From positions 558,001 through 622,000 of the forward strand of contig NZ_CP163528.1 of assembly GCF_041081105.1 (NCBI RefSeq): a stretch of 64,000 bases of DNA. The letters run 5' to 3'. The notes under the pieces are model-generated. The model made no database searches and was not told where the DNA came from. It worked only from the letters and a program-made list of their open reading frames with translations. Below are positions 8,328 to 16,878 of the stretch, piece after piece. How positions within the stretch are numbered: the stretch's first letter is position 1; each line of letters starts with the position of its first letter. Source of the DNA: Promicromonospora sp. Populi (GTDB lineage Bacteria; Actinomycetota; Actinomycetes; Actinomycetales; Cellulomonadaceae). Made by a program: the position numbers and the translations under genes.

Positions 8328-9572
8328 TCACTGCCAGCTCGGCTTCGTGTAGAGCGGCTCGGCCGTCGAGCGGTCCGCGGGGGCCACGACTTCCAGCTCA
8401 CCCGACTGGAACTGCGCGAGCAGCAGCTCACCCTGCGGGCGGCCGGCGGCGTCCCAGCTCAGGGGCCCGACGATCGTGTCGACGGTGTTCGCGTGCAGCC
8501 AGTCGGCCATCTCGGCCTGATCCAGGTTGCCGGCCCCCTCGACGGCGGCCTGCAGCACCTGGCCCGCCGTGTAGGAGTTGGCGGCGTCCTCGTCGGGCGC
8601 GTAGCCGTACTCCTCGGTGTAGCCCGCCACGAAGTCCGGGTTACCGCCGAACTCCGTCTCGGTGCTGTACGCGATCGAGGTGAAGATCCCCTCGGTGTTG
8701 GCCTCGCCGATCGCCTGCGCGTAGTTCGGCGACGTCGGAGCGTTCTGCTGGTAGAGCATGTCCGGCGAGAAGCCGACCCGCTGCAGGGAACGGACCAGGG
8801 AGACGCCGTCGCTGGTGACCGGGCCGTGAACGATGACGTCGGGGTCGGCCTGCCGGATCGCGTTGGCGATCGTGTCGAAGTTCGACGTGTCCGGCGCGTA
8901 GGTCTGGTCGTAGACGGTCTCGACCCCGAGCTCAGCCAGGCGCTCGCCGAAGATCTCCGCCGCCTGCGTGGTGTTGGGGTCGTCCTGCTGCACCAGGGCG
9001 ACGGTCTCGGGCCGGTCCTCCTCGGGCATCTGCTCGATCAGATCGACGAACTGGTTGGGCAGGCCCTGCGTCGTCGTCGGCTGGGCGAAGAACAGGTAGT
9101 TGAAGTCGCGGGCGAAGATCTCGTCCGCGCCGCCGGACGGCTGGATGTAGACGTACCCGTAGCGCTCGGCGACCGGCGCGACGGCGAGGTTGAGGTCCGA
9201 GGAGAACGTACCCAGCAGCAGGTCCACCTGGTCCTGCGAGATGAGCCGGTTGTAGTCCGAGATGGCGGTCTGCTGGTCGAACCCGTCGTCCAGGACCGTC
9301 AGCTCGACCTGGCGCCCGAGCAGCCCGCCGTTGGCGTTGACCTGGTCGGCCCAGTACTGGTAGCCCTCCATGCCGGGCTTCGCCCGGTCGGCGGCCGGGC
9401 CGCTGAGCGGCAGCGACATGCCGATCTGGATGGGTTCGTCGGTGGTTTCCTCGGCTTCCGACGGCGCGGACAGCCCGCAGCCGGAGGCGATCAGGACGGA
9501 CGCGGCAGCGACGCCTACGAGCGCGCGTCGGGTCCGGTAGGCGGTGGCACGTGGTCGAGCGACTTTGCTCAT
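8328..9572 (-). CDS. ABC transporter substrate-binding lipoprotein (Leu/Ile/Val-binding type)
   Basis: The 414-residue protein begins with a basic N terminus and a lipobox (LIASGC), followed by a periplasmic-binding-protein type 1 fold starting at QIGMSLPLSGPAA. In this family such receptors bind amino acids, amides, urea or aromatic carboxylates. The ATG at 9572 is preceded by GAGGAG at good spacing, so it is chosen over an ATG five codons upstream that lies within the ribosome binding site. It is upstream of the permease genes and separated from LivH by about 50 bp. Substrate is inferred from the aldolase and amidohydrolase downstream to be an organic acid. Confidence 0.92.
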   Translation of the reverse strand: MSKVARPRATAYRTRRALVGVAAASVLIASGCGLSAPSEAEETTDEPIQIGMSLPLSGPAADRAKPGMEGYQYWADQVNANGGLLGRQVELTVLDDGFDQQTAISDYNRLISQDQVDLLLGTFSSDLNLAVAPVAERYGYVYIQPSGGADEIFARDFNYLFFAQPTTTQGLPNQFVDLIEQMPEEDRPETVALVQQDDPNTTQAAEIFGERLAELGVETVYDQTYAPDTSNFDTIANAIRQADPDVIVHGPVTSDGVSLVRSLQRVGFSPDMLYQQNAPTSPNYAQAIGEANTEGIFTSIAYSTETEFGGNPDFVAGYTEEYGYAPDEDAANSYTAGQVLQAAVEGAGNLDQAEMADWLHANTVDTIVGPLSWDAAGRPQGELLLAQFQSGELEVVAPADRSTAEPLYTKPSWQ

Positions 9573-9620
9573 TACAGCGCTCCTCATTTGGTCAGTCTGA
9601 TGGTCAGTCGGGTCTTGCGG

Positions 9621-10832
9621 TCAGTCAGGAGGTGGAGCTCCTGCGTGGACCGCAGGGTTTTCGGCCTGCAGAGCCGGGTAGGGCTCGCCGTCCAGGCCGG
9701 GCACCGTTACCGCCTCGGGCCGGTTGGCGTTCTGCACGAGCTGTGCGCTCGCGTAGTCGGTGACGGCACCGGACAGCAGCTGGCGGGGATCCTCCAGGAC
9801 CACCCTGAGCCGCGTGGTCAGGGCCAGCCAGTCGGTCGGTCCGCTGACGGCGGGCATCTGGTGGACCGAGCGGGTGTCAGGCGTCAGCTCGGTCAGGTTG
9901 CGGGCCTCCGGCTTGAACCGGGGGTAGCCGGCGAACATCGGCTCGCCCAGGGCGGACATGGCGGTCATCGACGACCACAGCCGCCGGTAGTCGTGCTCCA
10001 GCGCCTGGACCGCTTCGGTGTTGCCGCCGTCGTGCATCGGGAACACCGGGGCGTGCGGGGCGATCAGCAGCCGCTCGCTCGGCAGGCGTCCCCGCGACGC
10101 GGCCAGGATGACCCCGGCGACGGAGTTGCTGTCCAGCGTCACGCCGGCCGTCGGCCGGCCCTGGCGCCCGGCGATCACGACCATGGCGCGTTCCCACGGC
10201 AGATCGAGGCCGTCGAACCAGGAGATGAGCCGGTGCCCCAGGTCCATGCCGGTGAGGAAGAAGGTCGCGACCATCACCCGGTTGAACGGAACCGGTAGGC
10301 CCTCGGCGGGCCCTTCCAGGTAGTCCGCTCGCAGCCGCTCGGCCGTGAGGTAGCTCTCGTCGGCGAGCGACCGCTCCAGGAAGCGCTCGGTCAACCGGCA
10401 CGCGTAGTCGACCATCGCGGCGATGCTCTCTGCCCGGCCGACGAACGAGGGGGCTGCGATCTCGTCCCGCCACAGCGCGACGGAGTTCGCCTCGCGGGTG
10501 GCACGCGTGGCGTCGAGGAGCTCCTGCGCGTCGGCCCGCCAGACGCCGTCGGGACCGTGCTCCCTCAGCCACGCCAGCGTCGCGAGGGCCGGGCCGAGGT
10601 GGGAGATCGCGGCGGTCTCCTTGAAGCCGCGGTTGGAGAGCCGATAGCCCTCGATCGTCGGCGGCGCGCCGCCGCCGGGGTAGAGCGCGATGTCGAAGCC
10701 GGTGGCCACGATCAGCGGGTCGCCGGCCGCGGCTCGCCCGGCCGTCTGCCCGAAGTGGGCACCGATGCTCGTGGCCGAGCCCGTGTATGCCTGGAAGAGG
10801 CGGATGAACTCGGCGTTCTCGGAGTAGGGCAT
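9621..10832 (-). CDS. Conserved hypothetical protein, no family recognised
   Basis: The 403-residue protein has no signal peptide, no clear membrane helix and no motif I can assign. It is Ala/Arg-rich with scattered Trp and aromatic positions and looks cytoplasmic and mostly helical in the first half. Its start is one base from the stop of the upstream propeller gene, so the pair is translationally coupled, and the transport genes follow on the same strand. By context it may be an enzyme or partner of the EAR propeller in handling the imported compound. Confidence 0.75.
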   Translation of the reverse strand: MPYSENAEFIRLFQAYTGSATSIGAHFGQTAGRAAAGDPLIVATGFDIALYPGGGAPPTIEGYRLSNRGFKETAAISHLGPALATLAWLREHGPDGVWRADAQELLDATRATREANSVALWRDEIAAPSFVGRAESIAAMVDYACRLTERFLERSLADESYLTAERLRADYLEGPAEGLPVPFNRVMVATFFLTGMDLGHRLISWFDGLDLPWERAMVVIAGRQGRPTAGVTLDSNSVAGVILAASRGRLPSERLLIAPHAPVFPMHDGGNTEAVQALEHDYRRLWSSMTAMSALGEPMFAGYPRFKPEARNLTELTPDTRSVHQMPAVSGPTDWLALTTRLRVVLEDPRQLLSGAVTDYASAQLVQNANRPEAVTVPGLDGEPYPALQAENPAVHAGAPPPD

Positions 10833-10833
10833 G

Positions 10834-11946
10834 TCAGCTCACCGCCGAACCGGTCGAGAGCGAGTACAGGACGGTCTCGGTGGCGAACCGGACCTCGGCC
10901 GACAGCGAGTTCGAGACCAGGAACCGCAGCTCGCCAGGGGTCTCGTCGGACGGGACCAGCGCCACGTCGGTGCCGCCCGAGGTCGGGAACTCGGCGACCA
11001 CCACCAGGTCGCCGTCGAGCCACTCGTAGACCTGCGAGACCAGGGTGGGGTTGGGGGCGGCCGGGGTGCCGGTGATGAAGTTGATCCGGATGACGAACAG
11101 GCGGTCCTCGTGCTCGACCACCAGGAGCTCCCGGGCGCCCGACCCGGCGAGCTCGTGCACCTTGGTGAACTGCTCGCCGTCCCACTTCGTCAGGACCGGC
11201 GGCTCCTCGATCCCGGCCACCAGCAGGTAGTGGTGACCGTCGCGCGTGAAGTCGGCGAAGGCTCGGCCGGTCCGCTCCCGGAGGTCCTGGTGCGCCTCGT
11301 ACTTGGCCCCGTCCCAGCGGTAGAGCACGCTTGAGCCGAGGTGGTCCGCGTGCGCCACGAAGAAGTTGCCGCCGACCTGGAATGGGTGCCAGTTGTAGGC
11401 CCACCGGGACGGCACGTCCTGGAACTCGGCGAACCGCTCGCCGTCCCACTCGTAGATCTTCGAGGGCCGGTTGGGCCCCGGGATGTGCGGCAGGTCGAGG
11501 CCCTGGGCGAGCCCCAGGAAGTGCCGGCCGTCGACGGTCCAGTGGCGCCACTGCTTGGCCGCGAAGGACTCGATCGCCTGGAACTCGGTGAACGCCCCGT
11601 CGATCCACTCGAAGATCTGGGACAGGATCGTGTACTGGTACGGGCCCGCACCGGTCCGGATGCTCGCCACGGCGAGGAAGGCGCGGTCGCCGATGGTGAA
11701 GAACTCCGCGTCCTCGCCGCCGGGCCCGGGGAGCGCCCAGTACGGTTCGTACCGGCCGTCCACCAACCGCAGCAGGAGGAGGTCGGTGTCGCTGTTGCCG
11801 GCGTTCATCCCGGCGGCCGCGCCGGGGACGTCGAGGGCGAGCTGGGGGATCGCGACGAGATCCAGCCCGCCGACCTGGAACACCTCGACGGCGCGAGCTC
11901 CGGAGGTGGGAACTCGCTGCAGCTCTGTAAGGGCAACCTTGACCAT
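10834..11946 (-). CDS. EAR/EPTP-repeat seven-bladed beta-propeller protein
   Basis: The 370-residue protein is built from seven repeats of roughly 45-60 residues. Each has an aromatic strand ending in a motif like IYEWDGERFAEFQDV, LYRWDGAKYEAHQDL or LTKWDGEQFTKVHEL. This is the EAR (EPTP) repeat, known from vertebrate LGI proteins and from a scatter of bacterial proteins. There is no signal peptide, so it should be cytoplasmic. The ATG at 11946 is preferred over one at 12009 because the longer form leaves only 22 bp to the divergent LysR gene and adds non-repeat sequence. It is the first gene of the operon. Confidence 0.82.
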   Translation of the reverse strand: MVKVALTELQRVPTSGARAVEVFQVGGLDLVAIPQLALDVPGAAAGMNAGNSDTDLLLLRLVDGRYEPYWALPGPGGEDAEFFTIGDRAFLAVASIRTGAGPYQYTILSQIFEWIDGAFTEFQAIESFAAKQWRHWTVDGRHFLGLAQGLDLPHIPGPNRPSKIYEWDGERFAEFQDVPSRWAYNWHPFQVGGNFFVAHADHLGSSVLYRWDGAKYEAHQDLRERTGRAFADFTRDGHHYLLVAGIEEPPVLTKWDGEQFTKVHELAGSGARELLVVEHEDRLFVIRINFITGTPAAPNPTLVSQVYEWLDGDLVVVAEFPTSGGTDVALVPSDETPGELRFLVSNSLSAEVRFATETVLYSLSTGSAVS

Positions 11947-12031
11947 GCGAGTACTCAACTCGACTGGCGGTGCGCCGGGCAAGTAACCTGCGTTGACGAA
12001 TAAGTACATCCACCGTTAGCAGAGGTGACGC

Positions 12032-12943
12032 ATGCTCGATGTGGACAAGCTGGTTGCGCTGCGCGCCGTCGCTACCCACGGCTCGATCGCCGCGGCCGGC
12101 CGCGAGCTCGGTTACACCCGTTCGGCGATCTCGCAGCAGCTGACCGCCCTTGAGCGCGCGGCCGGCACGGCACTGCTGATCCGTGGCGCGAAAAAAGTGA
12201 CGGTCACTCCCGTTGGGCGACGCCTGATCGAGCACACCGAGCGCATCCTGGCCGAGCTGCGCGCCGCCGACGCCGTGCTGCGCCAGGAGGCCGGGGAGGT
12301 GTCCGGCGAGCTGCGGGTCGGGGTGCCGTTCGGGGAGGGGCCGCCGGTCATGAGCGGTGCCCTCAAGGGCGTGCGGGCCCGCTACCCGCTCCTGCAGATC
12401 ACGCTCGCGGCGACGACGGACGCGGACGGCGCCGAGGAGATCCGGCGCGGCAACCTGGACGTCGTGATCCTGTCGCGGTTCGGCGCGACGCCCGGACCCG
12501 CGGGGACCGGGCTGCGTCAGTGGGAGCTCGGGCACGACGCGCTGCGGCTGTGCGTGCCCCAGGGGCACCGGCTCGCGGGCGCGGAGACCTGCACGGTCGC
12601 CGACCTGCGCGACGACCCGTGGGTGGTCAGCCCGAGGACGCCGCTGGGGCAGCTCACCCTGAACATGTGTGCCGTCGCGGGCTTCCGGCCCACGATCGCG
12701 GCGACGGTCGACGACATGGCGGCGGCCCTCGGCCTGGTTGACGTGGGCTGGGGAGTGACCATCGCACCCGAGCTCACGTCGTCGGTCCGTGAGAGCACGC
12801 TGAGCCGGATCCCGCTGCCCGGGGTCTGGGCCTTCCGGCACACCGTCCTGCTGGCGAGGGACGGCGAGGAGGAGTCCCCGGCGATAGCCGCCGTCATCGC
12901 CGCGGTGCACGAGACGAGCGCCAGGTTCGGCTACACCACGTGA
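12032..12943 (+). CDS. LysR family transcriptional regulator
   Basis: The 303-residue protein has an N-terminal winged HTH (residues about 4-62, with SIAAAGRELGYTRSAISQQL) and a type 2 periplasmic-binding-like effector domain from about residue 90. It is divergent from the propeller-led operon, the classical arrangement for a LysR activator of the opposite operon. AGAGG ends 6 bp before the ATG. A candidate promoter TTGACG-N17-TTAGCA lies at 11993-12021, very close to the start codon. The co-inducer is probably the imported carboxylate or a breakdown intermediate. Confidence 0.9.
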   Translation: MLDVDKLVALRAVATHGSIAAAGRELGYTRSAISQQLTALERAAGTALLIRGAKKVTVTPVGRRLIEHTERILAELRAADAVLRQEAGEVSGELRVGVPFGEGPPVMSGALKGVRARYPLLQITLAATTDADGAEEIRRGNLDVVILSRFGATPGPAGTGLRQWELGHDALRLCVPQGHRLAGAETCTVADLRDDPWVVSPRTPLGQLTLNMCAVAGFRPTIAATVDDMAAALGLVDVGWGVTIAPELTSSVRESTLSRIPLPGVWAFRHTVLLARDGEEESPAIAAVIAAVHETSARFGYTT

Positions 12944-12991
12944 GCCGGCGGGTACGGCACTGAGCGGGCGGGCGCGCCCCAGCCGGGCCGT

Positions 12992-13681
12992 TCAGCTTCC
13001 CGGCTGGAAGGCCTGGACGTCGAGCAGCTCATCGTCCGGGTTGGCGCACGCGGTGAGCGTGATCTGGTCGCTGTGCACGAACAGGGAACGCGTCTCCCCG
13101 GGCGGGTAGACGCGGAACCCGTCGGCCGGCGCCTGTTCGCAGTCCTCGTCGTAGTTCTGGGCGTTCGCCACGGAGACGACGGCCTGCGCGGCGGAACCCG
13201 GGTCGAGCAGCACCGAGCCATGGGGGCTCGACCGATCGAGCGTGGCCGCGGCGCCGATCTGGGTGCCGTTGTCGTCCCCGACGAAGGACACACCGGGCCA
13301 GCCCTGCAGGACGCACGGGGTCGAGGCCTCGTTGGTCAGCACTATCGCTACCTCGTTGCGCCCGGCTGATGCGCCGCCCTCCACCGCCTCCAGGGCGCCC
13401 GCGAGGTCGGGGGTCAGGCACCGTGCGGTCCCTGTGTCGGAATCCGAATCAGCGGGTGGGCTCGACGTCGCGCCGGTGTTCGCCGCGCCGGTGTCCGCCG
13501 AGCCGTCGGACGCCGGGGCTGTACCGTCCGGGGCTGACGGGCTCGGTGTGGCGCTGGTGGTCGACGTCGCGGTGGTCGACGTGACGGCGGGTTCGCCGCC
13601 GCCCGTGCACCCCGCGGTCATGAGCAGCGCGGCGAATCCCGCAGCACCACACGCGGTGAGGACGAACTTTCGCTTGATCAT
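12992..13681 (-). CDS. DUF4232 domain lipoprotein
   Basis: The 229-residue protein has a lipoprotein signal (ALLMTAGC, lipidated Cys about residue 25), a Thr/Ser/Ala/Pro-rich disordered spacer to about residue 85, and a C-terminal DUF4232 domain beginning at RCLTPDLAG with the typical EASTPCVLQGWPGVSF. DUF4232 proteins are common envelope proteins of Actinomycetota without a defined function. The ribosome binding site GGAAGG precedes the ATG at 13681. It stands alone and faces away from the Ppx/GppA gene. Confidence 0.85.
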   Translation of the reverse strand: MIKRKFVLTACGAAGFAALLMTAGCTGGGEPAVTSTTATSTTSATPSPSAPDGTAPASDGSADTGAANTGATSSPPADSDSDTGTARCLTPDLAGALEAVEGGASAGRNEVAIVLTNEASTPCVLQGWPGVSFVGDDNGTQIGAAATLDRSSPHGSVLLDPGSAAQAVVSVANAQNYDEDCEQAPADGFRVYPPGETRSLFVHSDQITLTACANPDDELLDVQAFQPGS

Positions 13682-13802
13682 GTGCACCTTCCTGTGGCCG
13701 ACCGACTCCTGAGCGGAGCAGCGGTCAAAGCGTCTCACAATGTTGCCCGAGTCAACTACAAGTGGATGCGGTGCGACCCGCCGGGGCAGTAGCGTCTGTC
13801 CC

Positions 13803-14741
13803 ATGCGTCTGGGCGTCCTCGACATCGGTTCCAACACGGGACACCTCCTGGTGGTGGACGCCCACGGTGGCGCGGCGCCGCTGCCGGCGTCGTCGTACAA
13901 GGAGCCGTTGCGGCTCGCCGAGCACCTGGACGGCCAGGGCGCCGTCAGCCAGGCCGGCGTCGACGCCCTCGTGGAGTTCACCGCGCAGGCCGTGCGGATC
14001 GCGGACGAACGGGGCTGCGCCGAGATGCTGGCGTTCGCCACGTCTGCCGTCCGGGATTCGGTGAACTCCGAGACGGTCCTCAAGACCGTGCACGAGCGCA
14101 CCGGGGTGCGGCTGGCGGTGCTCAGCGGCGAGGACGAGGCCCGCCTGACGTTCCTTGCGGTGCGGCGCTGGTTCGGCTGGTCGGCCGGCCGCCTGGCCGT
14201 GTTCGACATCGGCGGCGGCTCGCTGGAGATCGCGGGTGGGTCCGACGAGGCGCCCGACGCCGCGTGGTCGCTCCCGCTCGGGGCCGCGCGGCTCGCCCGC
14301 ACGCACTTCGACGTAATGCCCGACGCCGGTGCGCTGCGCGCACTGCGCCGCGAGCTGCACACCGAGATCGCGCGGAACGCCGGGAGCCTGCTGCGCGCCG
14401 GCCGGCCCGACCGGGCCGCCGCGACCTCCAAGACCTTCCGGTCGCTGGCCCGGATCTGCGGCGCCGCCCCGGCGGCCGAGGGGCTGCTGGTGCGCCGGGT
14501 GCTGTCGCTGGAGGTGCTGCGCGAACGGATGGACGAGCTGACCCGCACGGCTCCCGAGGACCTGGCCCGGCTGCCCGGCGTCTCACCGAGCCGGGCGCAC
14601 CAGATCGTCCCGGGAGCGCTCGTCGCCGAGGCCTGCATGGACGTCTTTGACCTGACCGAGCTCGAGATCTGCCCCTGGGCGCTGCGTGAGGGCGTGATCC
14701 TCGAGCGCATCGACCAGCTGCCGCACCTCGCCGTCGGCTGA
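13803..14741 (+). CDS. Ppx/GppA family phosphatase
   Basis: The 312-residue protein has the ASKHA-type ATPase fold with the N-terminal phosphate loop LDIGSNTGHLLVVD and the second loop VFDIGGGSLEIAGG near residue 135. Members hydrolyse polyphosphate or pppGpp. At about 310 residues it is the short form lacking the C-terminal HD-like domain of the large Ppx. The ATG at 13803 puts the phosphate loop at the N terminus; in-frame upstream codons look non-coding. A 37-bp gap separates it from the oxygenase gene downstream. Confidence 0.9.
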   Translation: MRLGVLDIGSNTGHLLVVDAHGGAAPLPASSYKEPLRLAEHLDGQGAVSQAGVDALVEFTAQAVRIADERGCAEMLAFATSAVRDSVNSETVLKTVHERTGVRLAVLSGEDEARLTFLAVRRWFGWSAGRLAVFDIGGGSLEIAGGSDEAPDAAWSLPLGAARLARTHFDVMPDAGALRALRRELHTEIARNAGSLLRAGRPDRAAATSKTFRSLARICGAAPAAEGLLVRRVLSLEVLRERMDELTRTAPEDLARLPGVSPSRAHQIVPGALVAEACMDVFDLTELEICPWALREGVILERIDQLPHLAVG

Positions 14742-14778
14742 CGTCTGCAACGCCCCATCGGGGGCGGATACTGGCGAT

Positions 14779-15657
14779 ATGCCGGTTGCTGCATTGAACC
14801 CCATCGAGCGCCTGCGGGCCCGGGTGGGTGACGCGCTGTTCATGCGGGTCGCCGGGCCGGGCGGATACGAGCAGCGCGACCGGATCCACCTCACCCCCGG
14901 CCCGCGGTGGTTCGCCCCGGACAGCCCCATCCGCCGGGTGCACGGCGACTCGGCGACGTTCGTCGGTGGGCTGCGGGCGCTGCTGCTGCAGTCGCTGCAC
15001 CCGCTCGCGATGGCGGGTGTGGCCGGTCACTCCGGCTACCGCGGTGATCCGTGGGGGCGCCTCGCTCGCACCTCGACGTTCCTCGGCTACACGACGTTCG
15101 CGACCGAGGAGCACGCCCAGGAGATGATCGACCGGGTGCGTGCGGTGCACGAGCGGGTGCGGGGCCGGACCCCCGACGGCCGTCCGTACCGGGCGAGCGA
15201 CCCGCACCTGCTCACCTGGGTGCACGTCGCGGAGGCGGACTCGTTCCTGGCCGCCCACCAGCGGTACGGCGAGAAGCCGCTCACCGCGGGCGAGACGGAC
15301 GAGTACGTCGCCCAGTCCGGCCGGGTCGCCCGCGCGCTCGGTGCGCAGGACGTGCCGACGACGGTCGCCGAGCTGGCCGACCGCATCGAGTCCTACCGCG
15401 GTGAGCTGGGGGCCACCCCGGCGGCCCTCGACACCGCGAGCTTCCTGTTGCGGGAGCCGCCGCTGCCCCGACCCGCGCGCGCCCCGTACCGGCTGCTCGC
15501 GGCCGGGTCGGTGGCGCTGCTGCCCTCCTGGGCGCGTGACGAGCTCGGGGTCGATACCTGGTTCAGCCGGACGCTTGGCGGGCCCGCCGGATCAGTCGCG
15601 GTCCGGGCCGTGCGCTGGGGCATGGACTCAGTCGCGCGCGAGGGCCGCCGTTGGTGA
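14779..15657 (+). CDS. MpaB-like oxygenase (DUF2236 family)
   Basis: The 292-residue protein carries the DUF2236 hallmarks LLLQSLHPLAMAGV near residue 70 and WVHVAEADSFL near residue 150. The family includes the heme-dependent latex-clearing protein Lcp and MpaB'-type enzymes that oxidatively cleave unsaturated chains. The conserved His residues in these motifs are candidate heme ligands. Substrate is unknown. It is probably co-transcribed with the Ppx/GppA gene. Confidence 0.85.
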   Translation: MPVAALNPIERLRARVGDALFMRVAGPGGYEQRDRIHLTPGPRWFAPDSPIRRVHGDSATFVGGLRALLLQSLHPLAMAGVAGHSGYRGDPWGRLARTSTFLGYTTFATEEHAQEMIDRVRAVHERVRGRTPDGRPYRASDPHLLTWVHVAEADSFLAAHQRYGEKPLTAGETDEYVAQSGRVARALGAQDVPTTVAELADRIESYRGELGATPAALDTASFLLREPPLPRPARAPYRLLAAGSVALLPSWARDELGVDTWFSRTLGGPAGSVAVRAVRWGMDSVAREGRRW

Positions 15658-15699
15658 CCGTGCCGCGCGTCGGGCCACGCGACGTCAGGCCCCGTTGTG

Positions 15700-16800
15700 T
15701 CAGCGCTCCGCGAGCCCGAGCACCCGCCGGGCGTTGTCCCCGTAGAGCCCGGGCAGCAGGTCGGCGGGCAGGTCCGCGCCGGAGATCTGCCACCTGCCCT
15801 GCGGCGGGATCTCCTCGCCCGGCGCGTAGTCGAAGTACTCGTCGTCGGTCTCCAGGAAGCGGAAGTGGACCTCGAGCTGTTCGCGCGACAGCGGGTAGGC
15901 GTCCGTGCCGAACAGCACACGGTCCGGGAAGCGCTCCACGAGCCGGCGGAACCGCCGGGGCTGGCGGCCCAGCTCGCCGAGCCGGCCAGCGATGTCGACG
16001 ACCAGGTTGGGCGCCGCGCGCAGGAGCCGCTCGACGTGGTCCAGGTCCTCGGCGACGCAGCCGACGTGCGCCCCGATGTACCGGGTGCCGGGTGTCGCCA
16101 CGAGCAGGCGCTCGAACGCGGCCAGGAGCTCGTCGAAGGTCGGGTAGTGGTCCCGGTCGGCGAACGACCAGTCGGGCTGGCCGGCGAGCTCGTCGAACCG
16201 CTCGTTGTGCACGTCCAACGGGTCGAAGAACGCCTTCGGGTCGGCGACGTGGACCAGGGCCGGTAGCCCGAGCTCGCCCGCCAGCGCGAGCACCCCGACG
16301 ACGCGCGGATCGTCCGGGAGCACCAGCTCGCCGTCGGGCCCGGTGACGGTGAGACCGACGTTCTTCCACACCTTGATGCCGCGCGCCCCGCGTGCGGCGC
16401 TGTCCCGTAGCTGGTCCTGGATCTCGCGCTCCCCGCCCGGGCGGCGCAGGAGGGTCCAGTCGACCTGGCAGAACGTGAGGAAGCGGCCCGGGTGGGCCCG
16501 GTCGTACCGGTCGAGGTTGGCCTCCAGCTCGGCGCCCCACAGCCCGTCGAGGTTGACGACGGCCTCGATGCCGGCGTCGTCCATCATCGCGAGCAGCGCC
16601 GGTACGTCGGGCGCGCACCAGTCGGTGGTGAGCCAGCGCCCGAGGTGGTTGTGCACGTCGATCACACTCGCCGCGGCGCGGGCGACCCGCGTGACGGGGA
16701 GGGAGACCTGCGCTCGTGGCGCCCAGTCGACGAGCCGGAGGTCCGGCACCTCCGTGGTGACGGGGTGGGTGGACCCCAGGGGATCGGGTGCGTGGCTCAT
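15700..16800 (-). CDS. Amidohydrolase-2 family TIM-barrel hydrolase
   Basis: The 366-residue protein has the PF04909 pattern: HxH on the first strand (VIDVHNHLGRW), later histidines in LVHVADPKAFF and YIGAHVGCV, and the terminal Asp in LFGTDAYPL. The ATG at 16800 is preferred over one four codons upstream, which would extend into the palindrome at 16806-16832. It is divergent from the SIS-kinase operon and shares that operator with it, so it probably belongs to the same sugar regulon, perhaps as a lactonase or deacylase. Its substrate cannot be read from sequence. Confidence 0.83.
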   Translation of the reverse strand: MSHAPDPLGSTHPVTTEVPDLRLVDWAPRAQVSLPVTRVARAAASVIDVHNHLGRWLTTDWCAPDVPALLAMMDDAGIEAVVNLDGLWGAELEANLDRYDRAHPGRFLTFCQVDWTLLRRPGGEREIQDQLRDSAARGARGIKVWKNVGLTVTGPDGELVLPDDPRVVGVLALAGELGLPALVHVADPKAFFDPLDVHNERFDELAGQPDWSFADRDHYPTFDELLAAFERLLVATPGTRYIGAHVGCVAEDLDHVERLLRAAPNLVVDIAGRLGELGRQPRRFRRLVERFPDRVLFGTDAYPLSREQLEVHFRFLETDDEYFDYAPGEEIPPQGRWQISGADLPADLLPGLYGDNARRVLGLAER

Positions 16801-16805
16801 GGCGC

Positions 16806-16832
16806 GATTCAATCAGTCGGACTGATCGAATC
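16806..16832. promoter_or_regulatory. 27-bp near-palindrome, candidate DeoR operator
   Basis: The left arm reads GATTCAATCAGTC and the right arm GACTGATCGAATC, differing from perfect symmetry at one position per arm around a central G. It lies in the 78-bp gap between the divergent amidohydrolase and SIS genes. A related half-site GACTGATTGATTC occurs at 20571-20583 upstream of the DeoR and aldolase genes. The DeoR protein at 19735-20541 is the likely ligand. Confidence 0.62.
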
Positions 16833-16878
16833 CGCAAGTCCTGGTGACTCGTGCGCACCGGTCGAGCACGATGGGCAC

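Noticed and set aside
3045..12943. Assignment of the LysR-flanked operon to protocatechuate 4,5-cleavage (lig genes)
   Set aside because: Although the amidohydrolase is LigI-like and an aldolase is present, no ring-cleavage dioxygenase or hemiacetal dehydrogenase is encoded, so the pathway name is not supported.
12992..14794. 600-codon frame extending the DUF4232 protein N-terminally
   Set aside because: The extension is antisense to Ppx/GppA; the lipoprotein signal and ribosome binding site fix the start at 13681.
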